Of a stretch of 64,000 bases of DNA, positions 18,164 to 26,276 are shown piece by piece; the first letter of the stretch is position 1, and every line of letters begins with the position of its first letter. The notes below the pieces were generated by a model. The model saw only the letters and a list, made by a program, of their open reading frames with translations. It had not been told where the DNA came from and did no database searches. Position numbers and translations under genes: made by a program. Source of the DNA: Christiangramia gaetbulicola (GTDB lineage: Bacteria; Bacteroidota; Bacteroidia; Flavobacteriales; Flavobacteriaceae); assembly GCF_003054225.1 (NCBI RefSeq), contig NZ_QBKQ01000001.1, positions 992,001-1,056,000 on the forward strand, in the 5' to 3' direction.

Positions 18164-18895
18164 TTATTCTATTTTATTTTGAAGCGCATAATAGGCTCTC
18201 TTAGAAGCTTTTTCTTCGGCTTTCTTTTTAGAAGTAGCCCTGGCTTTTGCCACCACCCTTTGATTAATTCGCAATTTTACCGCAAAATGCTTAAGTTCAT
18301 CATTGCCGGTATCTTCATAAACTTCATAATCGAATTCCTTCTTTTCTTTCTGGCACCATTCGATTACAAGACTCTTATAACTAATAACCTTTCCTTCCAG
18401 CTGCTCAATATCAACATAAGGGTCTATCACCCGTTCGTAGATAAAGCGCTTACAGTATTTGTATCCGCGGTCGAGATAAATCGCCCCGACCAAAGCTTCA
18501 AAAAGATTTCCATGGATGTTCACTCCAAATTGATCCTTAGGAATATTGGTTTGAACGTGATTAATAAGTCCAAGATCTTTTCCGAGTTCATTTAAATGCT
18601 TCCGGCTAACTACCTTGGATCTCATTTTAGTAAGATACCCTTCATTTCCTCCGGGAACGGCCTTGAACAAGTGCGAGGCAACAACAGCACTAAGCATAGC
18701 GTCACCAAGGAATTCCATTCGCTCAAAGTTGATAGCATTTCCTTCCTCATCCTTTCGGTTAAGAGAGCGGTGAGTAAAGGCTTTTTTATAGTGGGTAAGA
18801 GATTTCGGTTTGAAACCGAGTATTTGAGTAAGTATATTAAAAAAATTCCCGCCTTGTGAAGAACGGGAATTTAATATGTTACGAATAACGCTCAT
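18164..18895 (-). CDS. rnc: Ribonuclease III
   Basis: Double-strand-specific endoribonuclease for rRNA and regulatory RNA processing. The 243-aa protein has the catalytic signature FERMEFLGDAMLSAV (about residues 58-72), the second acidic site ALVGAIYLDRGY, and a C-terminal dsRNA-binding domain (about 165-243) with KSLVIEWCQKEKK and the KKKAEEKASKRAY helix. It lies 3 bp after fabF on the same strand, the usual acpP-fabF-rnc order. Confidence 0.96.
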   Translation of the reverse strand: MSVIRNILNSRSSQGGNFFNILTQILGFKPKSLTHYKKAFTHRSLNRKDEEGNAINFERMEFLGDAMLSAVVASHLFKAVPGGNEGYLTKMRSKVVSRKHLNELGKDLGLINHVQTNIPKDQFGVNIHGNLFEALVGAIYLDRGYKYCKRFIYERVIDPYVDIEQLEGKVISYKSLVIEWCQKEKKEFDYEVYEDTGNDELKHFAVKLRINQRVVAKARATSKKKAEEKASKRAYYALQNKIE

Positions 18896-18898
18896 GGT

Positions 18899-20152
18899 TT
18901 ATTCGTCAAGTTTTTTAAACACCACGCAGGCATTATGACCTCCAAAACCAAAGGTATTGCTCATCACGATGTTAACGTCTCGTTTCTGAGCCTTATTTAA
19001 AGTAAGGTTTAGCTCAGGATCGATGTTCTCGTCTATGTTCTCATGATTAATGGTTGGAGGAACAATTCCATGTTTCATGGAAAGAATAGCTGCAATAGCT
19101 TCTATTGCCCCAGCCGCCCCTAGTAAATGCCCGGTCATAGACTTGGTAGAGTTGATATTAATATTCTTCGCATGATCCCCAAAAACCTTGGTAATTGCCT
19201 TTAGTTCGGCAACATCTCCAAGAGGAGTGGAAGTTCCATGTGTATTAATGGCATCAACATCTTCCGGCTTTAAACCAGCATTCTTAAGGCAGTTTTTCAT
19301 AACCGCAACAACTCCATCACCCTCAGGATGTGGAGCGGTCATATGATAAGCATCAGATGACAATCCACCACCAAGTACCTCTGCATAGATCTTTGCTCCT
19401 CTGGCCTTAGCGTGCTCATATTCTTCTAATATAAGCGCACCTGCACCTTCACCAAGAACGAATCCGTCTCTGGTCGCATCAAATGGTCTTGATGCAGTTT
19501 CGGGGCTGTCATTTCTAGTAGAAAGGGCATGCATTGCGTTAAATCCACCCATTCCTGCTATAGTAACAGCTGCCTCAGATCCTCCGGAAACAATTACATC
19601 ACTATATCCCAAACGTATATTGTTCAGGGCATCTATCATGGCATTCGCCGAAGAGGCGCAAGCCGATACCGTGGTATAATTTGCTCCCATAAACCCATGC
19701 TTGATCGAAATATTACCAGGGGCAATATCTGCGATCATTTTAGGAATAAAGAAAGGATTGAATCTTGGAGAGCCGTCTCCTTCCGCGTAATTGATCACTT
19801 CGTTCTGGAAAGTTTCCAGACCTCCGATACCGGCACCCCAGATAACGCCAACGCGATATTTGTCTACCGTATCAAGATCTAACCCCGAGTCGAGGATCGC
19901 TTCATCTGCAGATACCATCGCATACTGAGCAAATCTATCGAGTTTTCGGGCTTCCTTTCGATCAAAATGATCTAGCGGATCAAAGTTTTTGAGTTCGCAA
20001 GCGAATTTAGTCTTGAACTTTTCGGTATCAAAATAAGTGATAGGCGCGCTACCACTTCTACCATTAATAAGCCCATCCCAATATTCCTCTAAATTGTTAC
20101 CAATTGGGGTTAAGGCACCAAGGCCTGTAACTACTACTCGCTTTAACTCCAT
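18899..20152 (-). CDS. fabF: Beta-ketoacyl-ACP synthase II
   Basis: Condensing enzyme that elongates acyl-ACP with malonyl-ACP. The 417-aa protein carries the nucleophile in TVSACASSANAMIDA (Cys at about residue 164), the two histidines in NTHGTSTPLGD and TGHLLGAAGAIE, and the C-terminal NTFGFGGHNA loop. It follows acpP by 14 bp and precedes rnc by 3 bp, forming the conserved fatty-acid / RNase III operon. Confidence 0.97.
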   Translation of the reverse strand: MELKRVVVTGLGALTPIGNNLEEYWDGLINGRSGSAPITYFDTEKFKTKFACELKNFDPLDHFDRKEARKLDRFAQYAMVSADEAILDSGLDLDTVDKYRVGVIWGAGIGGLETFQNEVINYAEGDGSPRFNPFFIPKMIADIAPGNISIKHGFMGANYTTVSACASSANAMIDALNNIRLGYSDVIVSGGSEAAVTIAGMGGFNAMHALSTRNDSPETASRPFDATRDGFVLGEGAGALILEEYEHAKARGAKIYAEVLGGGLSSDAYHMTAPHPEGDGVVAVMKNCLKNAGLKPEDVDAINTHGTSTPLGDVAELKAITKVFGDHAKNININSTKSMTGHLLGAAGAIEAIAAILSMKHGIVPPTINHENIDENIDPELNLTLNKAQKRDVNIVMSNTFGFGGHNACVVFKKLDE

Positions 20153-20166
20153 ATGGTGTGTCGATT

Positions 20167-20403
20167 TTATTTCTTAGCGTCTTCGATATATGAAACTGCC
20201 TGACCTACAGTAGCGATATTCTCTGCCTGATCGTCTGGGATCTGGATATCAAATTCCTTCTCAAATTCCATGATCAATTCTACTGTGTCTAGTGAATCAG
20301 CACCCAAGTCGTTGGTGAAGCTGGCTTCGTTTACAACTTCATTCTCGTCAACACCCAATTTGTCAACGATAATAGCTTTTACTCTTGATGCAATGTCTGA
20401 CAT
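20167..20403 (-). CDS. acpP: Acyl carrier protein
   Basis: Carrier of growing acyl chains in fatty-acid synthesis. It has 78 aa and an acidic composition. The phosphopantetheine attachment site is Ser37 within [14 protein letters not shown]. It is the first gene of the acpP-fabF-rnc operon, preceded by a good -7 element. Confidence 0.97.
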
Positions 20404-20432
20404 AATTTTTTATTTTAATTTTGATTAGGTGG

Positions 20433-20440
20433 CAAAAATA
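20433..20440 (-). promoter_or_regulatory. -7 element (TATTTTTG) for acpP-fabF-rnc
   Basis: On the minus strand TATTTTTG fits TAnnTTTG, 30 bp upstream of the acpP ATG, within the divergent acpP/purN spacer. Confidence 0.5.
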
Positions 20441-20550
20441 AAAAACTTTATTTTAAAACCGATTTTTCCTCTAAAAATGTGATGGTAATTTACATAAAAT
20501 TCATTGAAAGCCTTTAATTTTACATCCAATTAAATGTTAACAACCTTATT

Positions 20551-21147
20551 TTGAGCCACAAAGAGAATGCTAAAACCAGCAAGATTGTAATTTTTGCTTC
20601 AGGTTCTGGCACCAATGCCGAAAATATCATCAAATTCTTTCAGAAATCCAGAAATGCCGAAGTTACCGCTGTACTTTCTAATCGCAGATCTGCCGGTGCA
20701 TTAAAAAGAGCACATGATCTAAACGTCAAAGCTCTTTTATTTGATAAGGACGCCCTCTATAATTCCCATGATGTATTGAATATCCTGAAGGATATGGATC
20801 CAGACCTGATTGTCCTGGCCGGATTTCTATGGTTGTTCCCTACTAATATCATAAAGGCATTTCCGAATAAGATCATAAATATCCACCCTGCACTTTTACC
20901 AAAATATGGTGGCAAGGGAATGTATGGATCAAAAGTTCATGAAAGCGTGATCGATGCAAAAGAAAAAGAAAGCGGGATCACTATTCATTATGTGAACGAA
21001 AAATACGATGAAGGCCAGACCATTTTCCAGGCTACCACACCCGTAAATGAAAATGACACTGCAGAAACTCTCGCCGAAAAGATCCATGAACTGGAATACA
21101 GGCATTTCCCAGAGGTAATTCAGCAACTACTAGAAAAGAACAATTAG
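20551..21147 (+). CDS. purN: Phosphoribosylglycinamide formyltransferase
   Basis: Transfers a formyl group from 10-formyl-THF to GAR in purine synthesis. The 198-aa reading frame uses a TTG start. Seen: FASGSGTNAENI (phosphate loop), NIHPALLPKYGGKGMYG with the catalytic Asn-His, and SGITIHYVNEKYDEGQ containing the third catalytic residue Asp. No in-frame ATG lies before the conserved core, so TTG or a slightly later codon must be used. The stop overlaps the start of rnhA by 1 bp. Confidence 0.95.
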   Translation: MSHKENAKTSKIVIFASGSGTNAENIIKFFQKSRNAEVTAVLSNRRSAGALKRAHDLNVKALLFDKDALYNSHDVLNILKDMDPDLIVLAGFLWLFPTNIIKAFPNKIINIHPALLPKYGGKGMYGSKVHESVIDAKEKESGITIHYVNEKYDEGQTIFQATTPVNENDTAETLAEKIHELEYRHFPEVIQQLLEKNN

Positions 21148-21611
21148 TGCATACACCAGAAGTTCACATTTACACCGATGGTGCAGCAAGAGGTAACCCG
21201 GGCCCTGGAGGTTTTGGGATCGTGATGGAGTGGGTAGGTAAACCCTATAAAAAAGAATTTGCCCAGGGCTTTAAGCTAACTACCAATAACCGAATGGAGC
21301 TAATGGCCGTGATCGTCGCACTAAGCAAGCTGAAAAATCCCGGAACACAAGCCACCGTCTTTACCGATTCTAAATATGTGGCAGATGCCGTGAACAAGGG
21401 CTGGATCTTTGGATGGGAAAAAAAGAATTTTGTAAACCGTAAGAATACCGATCTCTGGAAAGCCTTCTTAAAAGTATACCGCAGGCACAAGGTGAAATTT
21501 CAATGGATTAAAGGCCATAATGACCATCCCCAAAACGAACGCTGCGACACTTTAGCGGTGATCGCCTCTAAAGGAAAGAACCTTATCGAAGATACCGGTT
21601 ACAAAGCTTAA
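21147..21611 (+). CDS. rnhA: Ribonuclease HI
   Basis: Degrades RNA in RNA-DNA hybrids. The 154-aa protein starts at GTG overlapping the purN stop (TAGTG). The catalytic DEDD set is visible: Asp in YTDGAARGNPGPGG, Glu in NNRMELMAV, Asp in VFTDSKYV and Asp in NERCDTLA. His in KGHNDHPQNE is also present. It is translationally coupled to purN. Confidence 0.95.
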   Translation: MHTPEVHIYTDGAARGNPGPGGFGIVMEWVGKPYKKEFAQGFKLTTNNRMELMAVIVALSKLKNPGTQATVFTDSKYVADAVNKGWIFGWEKKNFVNRKNTDLWKAFLKVYRRHKVKFQWIKGHNDHPQNERCDTLAVIASKGKNLIEDTGYKA

Positions 21612-21655
21612 CATATCGAAGCCAAATTGAGGTTTATACCTTGAAAAACAAACTG

Positions 21656-21663
21656 TATATTTG
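21656..21663 (+). promoter_or_regulatory. -7 element (TATATTTG) for the PfkB kinase
   Basis: TATATTTGCAG is identical in 11 bases to the promoter core of the efflux operon (4504). It lies 22 bp before the ATG at 21686 and downstream of an in-frame TTG at 21641, so the TTG cannot be the start. Confidence 0.6.
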
Positions 21664-21685
21664 CAGCGTCATTTTAAAACCTGTT

Positions 21686-22609
21686 ATGAGCAAATTACTT
21701 ATTGTTGGAACCGTTGCGTTCGATGCTATTGAAACTCCTTTTGGAAAAACTGACAAGATTCTTGGTGGTGCGGCCACTTATATAGGACTTTCGGCTTCAA
21801 ATTTTGATGTTGAAAGCGCTGTGGTTTCTGTTGTTGGAGAAGATTTCCCGCAAGAATACCTAGACCTTTTAAAAACTAATAACATCAATATTGAAGGTGT
21901 AGAAGTTGTAAAAGGAGGTAAAACTTTTTTCTGGAGTGGTAAATATCATAATGATCTTAATACCAGAGATACTCTGGATACCCAACTTAATGTACTTGCA
22001 GATTTTAACCCTGTAGTACCTCAATCTCATAAAGACGCCGAGTTCGTAATGCTAGGAAACCTGCATCCATTAGTACAGCTAAGTGTCCTGGAACAGGTGA
22101 AAAATCCAAAACTGGTAGTGCTGGACACTATGAATTTCTGGATGGACAATGCCCTGGAAGATTTAATGAAGGTTATTGAGAAGGTAGATGTAATTACCAT
22201 CAACGATGAAGAGGCCAGGCAACTATCAGGCGAATATTCCCTGGTAAAAGCTGCCAGAAAGATCGAAGAAATGGGTCCTAAATATGTAGTGATCAAAAAA
22301 GGAGAACACGGAGCACTTCTTTTCCACAAGGAACAGATCTTCTTTGCACCGGCCTTACCGCTGGAAGAAGTATTTGATCCAACAGGAGCCGGAGATACTT
22401 TTGCCGGAGGTTTTATTGGATATCTAGCCAGAACAGGCGACATTTCATTTGAAAATATGAAAAGCGCTATTATCTATGGCTCCAACCTCGCTTCCTTCTG
22501 CGTGGAAAAATTTGGAACCGAAAGGATGCAAAGCCTTACCGGAAGCCAGATGAACGAAAGGCTTGACGAGTTCAAGAAACTAACTCAATTCGAAACACAA
22601 CTGGATTAA
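21686..22609 (+). CDS. PfkB-family sugar/nucleoside kinase
   Basis: Ribokinase-fold kinase of 307 aa. The ATG at 21686 (MSKLLIVGTVAFD) is preferred because the promoter core lies between it and an upstream in-frame TTG. Seen: the N-terminal GGAATYIGLSAS substrate-binding segment, and the C-terminal DPTGAGDTFAGGFIGYLA with catalytic Asp and anion hole (about residues 232-249). The family phosphorylates sugars, nucleosides or vitamin precursors. Because it lies between purN/rnhA and the amidophosphoribosyltransferase, a purine-related substrate (for example adenosine) is possible but unproven. Confidence 0.9.
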   Translation: MSKLLIVGTVAFDAIETPFGKTDKILGGAATYIGLSASNFDVESAVVSVVGEDFPQEYLDLLKTNNINIEGVEVVKGGKTFFWSGKYHNDLNTRDTLDTQLNVLADFNPVVPQSHKDAEFVMLGNLHPLVQLSVLEQVKNPKLVVLDTMNFWMDNALEDLMKVIEKVDVITINDEEARQLSGEYSLVKAARKIEEMGPKYVVIKKGEHGALLFHKEQIFFAPALPLEEVFDPTGAGDTFAGGFIGYLARTGDISFENMKSAIIYGSNLASFCVEKFGTERMQSLTGSQMNERLDEFKKLTQFETQLD

Positions 22610-22615
22610 TATCAT

Positions 22616-22640
22616 GCCCTGTAATTTCAGGGCTTTTTTT
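22616..22640 (+). terminator. Intrinsic terminator after the PfkB kinase
   Basis: Stem GCCCTG / CAGGGC with loop TAATTT and a 7-T tail, 6 bp after the stop codon. Confidence 0.85.
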
Positions 22641-22678
22641 ATGACAAACACAACAAAATTCCTAAAGGAAACTAAGAT

Positions 22679-24577
22679 ATGAGTGATGCTTTAAAACACG
22701 AATGCGGAATTGCCCATATAAGGCTTTTAAAACCTCTGGACTATTATAAGGAGAAGTATGGGACTGCATTTTACGGGGTAAATAAAATGTACCTGATGAT
22801 GGAAAAACAGCATAACCGTGGGCAGGATGGCGCTGGTTTTGCAAGCATCAAACTCAACACGATCCCTGGCGAACGTTATATAAGCCGGGTAAGATCTAAT
22901 CAGGCTCAACCAATTCAGGATATTTTTGAACAGATCAATCAAAGGATCAACGACGAAATTAAAGCCAATCCTGAGTATGCCGACGATACAGATCTTCAAA
23001 AAAGATATATCCCTTACCTAGGCGAGGTTTTCCTGGGACATGTTAGATACGGTACTTTTGGGAAGAATAGCATAGAAAGCGTACACCCTTTCCTTAGGCA
23101 GAACAACTGGATGCATCGTAACCTGATCGTTGCCGGAAACTTCAACATGACCAATGTAAACAAGCTCTTCAATAATCTTGTTGAATTGGGACAGCACCCA
23201 AAGGAAAGAGCAGATACGGTTACAGTGATGGAAAAGATCGGTCATTTCCTGGATTCTGAAGTAAGAAAACTGTACAAGAAACTTAAAAAGGAAGGCTACT
23301 CCAAGGTACAGGCATCACCAATTATTGCTGAAAAATTGAATGTAGCCAAGATCCTTAAGAAATCTTCAAAGAACTGGGATGGTGGGTACGCTATGGCCGG
23401 ATTAATTGGTCATGGAGATTCATTTGTATTACGCGATCCTGCCGGAATAAGACCAGCATACTATTATAAAGACGACGAAGTTGTCGTGGTGGCTTCAGAA
23501 AGACCGGTGATACAAACCGTTTTCAACGTTGATTTTAAAGATGTACATGAATTACCTCCAGGTAATGCTATCATTACGAAAAAGAACGGAGAGGTATCAA
23601 TTACAGAAATCATTGAACCACTTGAGAGAAAAGCATGTTCTTTTGAAAGAATCTACTTTTCCAGAGGTAGTGATGCAGAGATCTACGAGGAAAGAAAAAT
23701 GCTGGGTAGGCTATTGATGCCAGACGTTTTGAAGTCTATAGAGCATGATACCCTTAAAACGGTATTTTCGTTTATCCCTAATACTGCCGAAACATCGTTT
23801 TACGGAATGGTGGAAGCAGCCCAGGATGAACTGAACAAACAAAAGAACGAAGCAATCCTGGAAGAAAAGGAAACACTTACCGATGCCAGGCTTCAGGAAA
23901 TACTTTCACATCGCTTAAGAACCGAGAAGATCGCAATTAAAGATGTGAAGCTAAGAACATTTATTACCGAAGACAGCAGCCGGGACGATCTCGTTGCTCA
24001 CGTTTATGATGTTACTTATGGTGTAGTAAAACCGGAGGACAATCTTGTTATTATAGATGATAGTATCGTAAGGGGAACCACTCTTAAGAAAAGTATCATA
24101 AAGATGATGGACAGGTTAAAACCTAAGAAGATCATCGTGGTTTCCTCTGCTCCTCAAATTAGATATCCAGATTGTTACGGTATAGATATGGCACGCCTGG
24201 AAGACCTGGTAGCATTTAGAGCCGCGCTGGAACTTCTAAAAGATGAAGGTAAATATGATATCGTAGAAAAAGTTTACGAAAAATGTAAACAACAGGTAGA
24301 CCTGGATGATCGCGAAGTACAGAATTTCGTAAAGGAGATCTATGATCCTTTTACCGATGAACAAATTTCAGATAAGATCTCAGATTTGCTTTGTGATGAT
24401 GATGTGAATGCAGAAGTGAAGGTCATCTATCAAACGGTTGACAATCTTCATAAGGCATGTCCGAAAAATCTTGGTGACTGGTATTTTACCGGAGATTATC
24501 CAACGGCCGGTGGTAACAGGGTTGTTAATCGAGCATTTATGAACTTTTTCGAAGGGAAAAAGGATAGAGCGTATTAA
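22679..24577 (+). CDS. Amidophosphoribosyltransferase, long Bacteroidota type
   Basis: First committed enzyme of purine synthesis or a close paralogue: glutaminase half plus PRPP transferase half. Cys9 in KHECGIAHI is the expected class II glutaminase nucleophile after loss of the leader. Further glutaminase markers are HNRGQDGAG and GHVRYGTFG, and LRDPAGIRP follows. The PRPP-binding loop is LVIIDDSIVRGTTLKKS (about residues 457-473). At 632 aa it is about 130 residues longer than the usual PurF (about 500 aa), with extra segments such as around residues 370-430. No propeptide-like Cys2 is present. It may be the only PurF or a paralogue; the rest of the genome is needed. Confidence 0.88.
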   Translation: MSDALKHECGIAHIRLLKPLDYYKEKYGTAFYGVNKMYLMMEKQHNRGQDGAGFASIKLNTIPGERYISRVRSNQAQPIQDIFEQINQRINDEIKANPEYADDTDLQKRYIPYLGEVFLGHVRYGTFGKNSIESVHPFLRQNNWMHRNLIVAGNFNMTNVNKLFNNLVELGQHPKERADTVTVMEKIGHFLDSEVRKLYKKLKKEGYSKVQASPIIAEKLNVAKILKKSSKNWDGGYAMAGLIGHGDSFVLRDPAGIRPAYYYKDDEVVVVASERPVIQTVFNVDFKDVHELPPGNAIITKKNGEVSITEIIEPLERKACSFERIYFSRGSDAEIYEERKMLGRLLMPDVLKSIEHDTLKTVFSFIPNTAETSFYGMVEAAQDELNKQKNEAILEEKETLTDARLQEILSHRLRTEKIAIKDVKLRTFITEDSSRDDLVAHVYDVTYGVVKPEDNLVIIDDSIVRGTTLKKSIIKMMDRLKPKKIIVVSSAPQIRYPDCYGIDMARLEDLVAFRAALELLKDEGKYDIVEKVYEKCKQQVDLDDREVQNFVKEIYDPFTDEQISDKISDLLCDDDVNAEVKVIYQTVDNLHKACPKNLGDWYFTGDYPTAGGNRVVNRAFMNFFEGKKDRAY

Positions 24578-24599
24578 AATTTACCATTTAACTAATAAT

Positions 24600-24630
24600 C
24601 ATGCACTTCATCTATTATTCTTTGTGCATG
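24600..24630. repeat. Inverted repeat upstream of small-RNA copy 1
   Basis: CATGCAC (24600-24606) and GTGCATG (24624-24630) form a perfect 7-bp dyad with a 17-nt spacer. It is found only before copy 1, between the amidophosphoribosyltransferase stop and the array. Confidence 0.45.
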
Positions 24631-24655
24631 AATCAATTCTATCTACTTTAGTATC

Positions 24656-24728
24656 ACCATAACATAAGTAGGTTAAGTTCATGGTAGATTTGGGGCAAAA
24701 AAAGGTGGAATTCATTCCGCCTTTTTTT
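24656..24728 (+). ncRNA. Candidate small RNA, copy 1
   Basis: 5' stem ACCAT (24656) / ATGGT (24681), G-rich linker GATTTGGGGC, then A-run, stem GGTGGAA / TTCCGCC and T-run (terminator, about 24697-24728). It differs from the other copies by A for G in the loop and by CACCAT for TACCAT, which shortens the first stem by one pair. The TACTTTA word upstream may be the -7 element. Confidence 0.7.
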
Positions 24729-24867
24729 ATTTTGTGCCGGCTCTGAATTTAGTAGAAAATTATTACTAATTTTCTTTCATTTATCTGTCTTTCAGCTATT
24801 TAACCATTTAAACGGCACTTCATCTAAAACATTTATTTCCAAGGAATATTCTTTTTATCTTTAATAT

Positions 24868-24940
24868 ACCATAGCATAAGTAGGTTAAGTTCATGGTAGA
24901 TTTGGGGCAAAAAAAGGTGGAATTCATTCCGCCTTTTTTT
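24868..24940 (+). ncRNA. Candidate small RNA, copy 2
   Basis: Same core as copy 1 with the full 6-bp stem TACCAT / ATGGTA. The promoter-like TATCTTTA lies just upstream. The terminator loop is TTCA. Confidence 0.72.
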
Positions 24941-25067
24941 ATGGAAAAAATTCAGATCAAATTTTGATATGCATGCATAACAAACTGCTTTTCAGTATTT
25001 TAACTAATATTTAAGCATTTCGTCTAAAAACTAAAACTACCCCGAATATTCGTTTTATATTCACTAT

Positions 25068-25141
25068 ACCATAGCATAAGTAGGTTAAGTTCATGGTAGA
25101 TTTGGGGCAAAAAAAGGTGGAATTCTATTCCGCCTTTTTTT
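25068..25141 (+). ncRNA. Candidate small RNA, copy 3
   Basis: Same core. The terminator has one extra base (GGTGGAA - TTCTA - TTCCGCC), which keeps the stem but shifts any reading frame. The upstream element TATATTCA is shared with copies 4 and 5. Confidence 0.72.
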
Positions 25142-25268
25142 ATGGAGTAAATTCAGATCAAATTCTCAAACAGCCACATAAAAAACTGTTTTTCAGTATT
25201 TTAACTAATATTTAAGCATTTCGTCTAAAAACTAAAACTACCCGAAATATTCGTTTTATATTCACTAT

Positions 25269-25342
25269 ACCATAGCATAAGTAGGTTAAGTTCATGGTAG
25301 ATTTGGGGCAAAAAAAGGTGGAATTCTATTCCGCCTTTTTTT
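25269..25342 (+). ncRNA. Candidate small RNA, copy 4
   Basis: Same core as copy 3, including the 5-nt terminator loop. The upstream block of about 125 bp is nearly identical to those of copies 3 and 5. Confidence 0.72.
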
Positions 25343-25469
25343 ATGGAATAAATTCAGGTAAAATTCTCAAATAGACCTATAAAAAACTGTTTTTCAGTAT
25401 TTTAACTAATATTTAAGCATTTCGTCTAAAAACTAAAACTACCCCGAATATTCGTTTTATATTCACTAT

Positions 25470-25542
25470 ACCATAGCATAAGTAGGTTAAGTTCATGGTA
25501 GATTTGGGGCAAAAAAAGGTGGAATTCATTCCGCCTTTTTTT
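25470..25542 (+). ncRNA. Candidate small RNA, copy 5
   Basis: Same core with the 4-nt terminator loop of copies 1 and 2, but the upstream block of copies 3 and 4. This mixture suggests recombination or gene conversion between units. Confidence 0.72.
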
Positions 25543-25567
25543 ATGGAATAAACTCAACCTCATTCAT

Positions 25568-25595
25568 AAAAAAAGGCCGCATGATGCGGCCTTTT
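25568..25595. terminator. Terminator downstream of sodA (minus strand)
   Basis: Stem GGCCGC / GCGGCC with loop ATGAT, flanked by an A-run on the left (T-run for the minus strand) and TTTT on the right, so it may work both ways. It separates the small-RNA array from sodA. Confidence 0.8.
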
Positions 25596-25620
25596 CCTAT
25601 ATCATTAGATATGCTTTGAT

Positions 25621-26229
25621 CTATTTCGCTTTAGCATAACGACTGGAAACTTCTTTCCAATCTATTACATTAAAGAATGCCTCGATATAATCTGGACGCT
25701 TATTTTGGTAATGCAGGTAATAAGCATGTTCCCAAACATCAAGTCCCAGAATTGGAGTTCCTCCACAACCTACTTCAGGCATGATAGGGTTATCCTGGTT
25801 TGGAGTAGAACAAACTTCTACCTTACCACCAGCATGAACACACAACCAGGCCCAACCAGATCCAAACTGACCTGCAGCTGCCTTAGAAAACTCTTCTTTA
25901 AAAGCTTCAAAAGAACCATATGCGCTATTTATAGCTTCAGCAAGTTCACCTTCAGGCTTACCTCCTCCATTTGGAGACATGATCTCCCAGAAAAGGCTAT
26001 GGTTATAAAAACCACCACCATTATTACGAACAGCCTTGTTAGACATATCAAGATTCTTCAAGATGTTCTCGATATTTTTCCCTTCAAGATCTGTTCCCTC
26101 AATGGCAGCATTTAATTTACTCGTGTAACCTGCGTGGTGCTTACCATGGTGAATCTCCATAGTTCTTGCATCAATATGTGGTTCCAATGCATCAAAAGCA
26201 TATTTTAATTTTGGTAACTCAAAAGACAT
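25621..26229 (-). CDS. Superoxide dismutase, Fe/Mn family
   Basis: Cytoplasmic enzyme converting superoxide to oxygen and hydrogen peroxide. Metal ligands fit the family: His in HHGKHHAGY, His in [12 protein letters not shown], and Asp and His in [16 protein letters not shown]. Length 202 aa is typical. The sequence FGSGWAWL precedes the third ligand. Iron versus manganese use cannot be settled by eye. It has its own -7 element and terminator, so it is a single-gene unit. Confidence 0.96.
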   Translation of the reverse strand: MSFELPKLKYAFDALEPHIDARTMEIHHGKHHAGYTSKLNAAIEGTDLEGKNIENILKNLDMSNKAVRNNGGGFYNHSLFWEIMSPNGGGKPEGELAEAINSAYGSFEAFKEEFSKAAAGQFGSGWAWLCVHAGGKVEVCSTPNQDNPIMPEVGCGGTPILGLDVWEHAYYLHYQNKRPDYIEAFFNVIDWKEVSSRYAKAK

Positions 26230-26268
26230 AATTATCTGATTTTTTAGTGATTAGTACTTAAACTGATC

Positions 26269-26276
26269 CAAATTTA
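26269..26276 (-). promoter_or_regulatory. -7 element (TAAATTTG) for superoxide dismutase
   Basis: Minus-strand TAAATTTG fits TAnnTTTG, 40 bp before the ATG. Confidence 0.55.

Larger units (their letters stand above)
24580..25545 (+). repeat. Tandem array of five ~200-bp units, each with a small-RNA-like transcript
   Basis: About 1 kb with no gene. Five units start at 24656, 24868, 25068, 25269 and 25470 (spacings 212, 200, 201, 201). Each contains an AT-rich upstream block sharing TTTAACTAAT and CACTTCATCT/CATTTCGTCT words, a nearly invariant block of about 73 nt and an intrinsic terminator. Units 3-5 are almost identical throughout. Units 1 and 2 have diverged upstream blocks but the same transcript-like core. 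This pattern means that selection or gene conversion acts on the core. Confidence 0.9.

Noticed and set aside
22679-24577. Asparagine synthase or glucosamine-6-phosphate synthase
   Set aside because: The PRPP-binding loop VIIDDSIVRGTT is specific for the phosphoribosyltransferase.
24681-25220. Short ATG frames inside the small-RNA units (MVDLGQKKVEF...)
   Set aside because: The frame runs through the terminator hairpin, and copies 3 and 4 have a one-base insertion that changes the frame but keeps the hairpin.
24580-25545. CRISPR array
   Set aside because: Repeats are about 73 nt or more and spaced by about 200 bp, with similar rather than unique spacers, and no cas genes are present.
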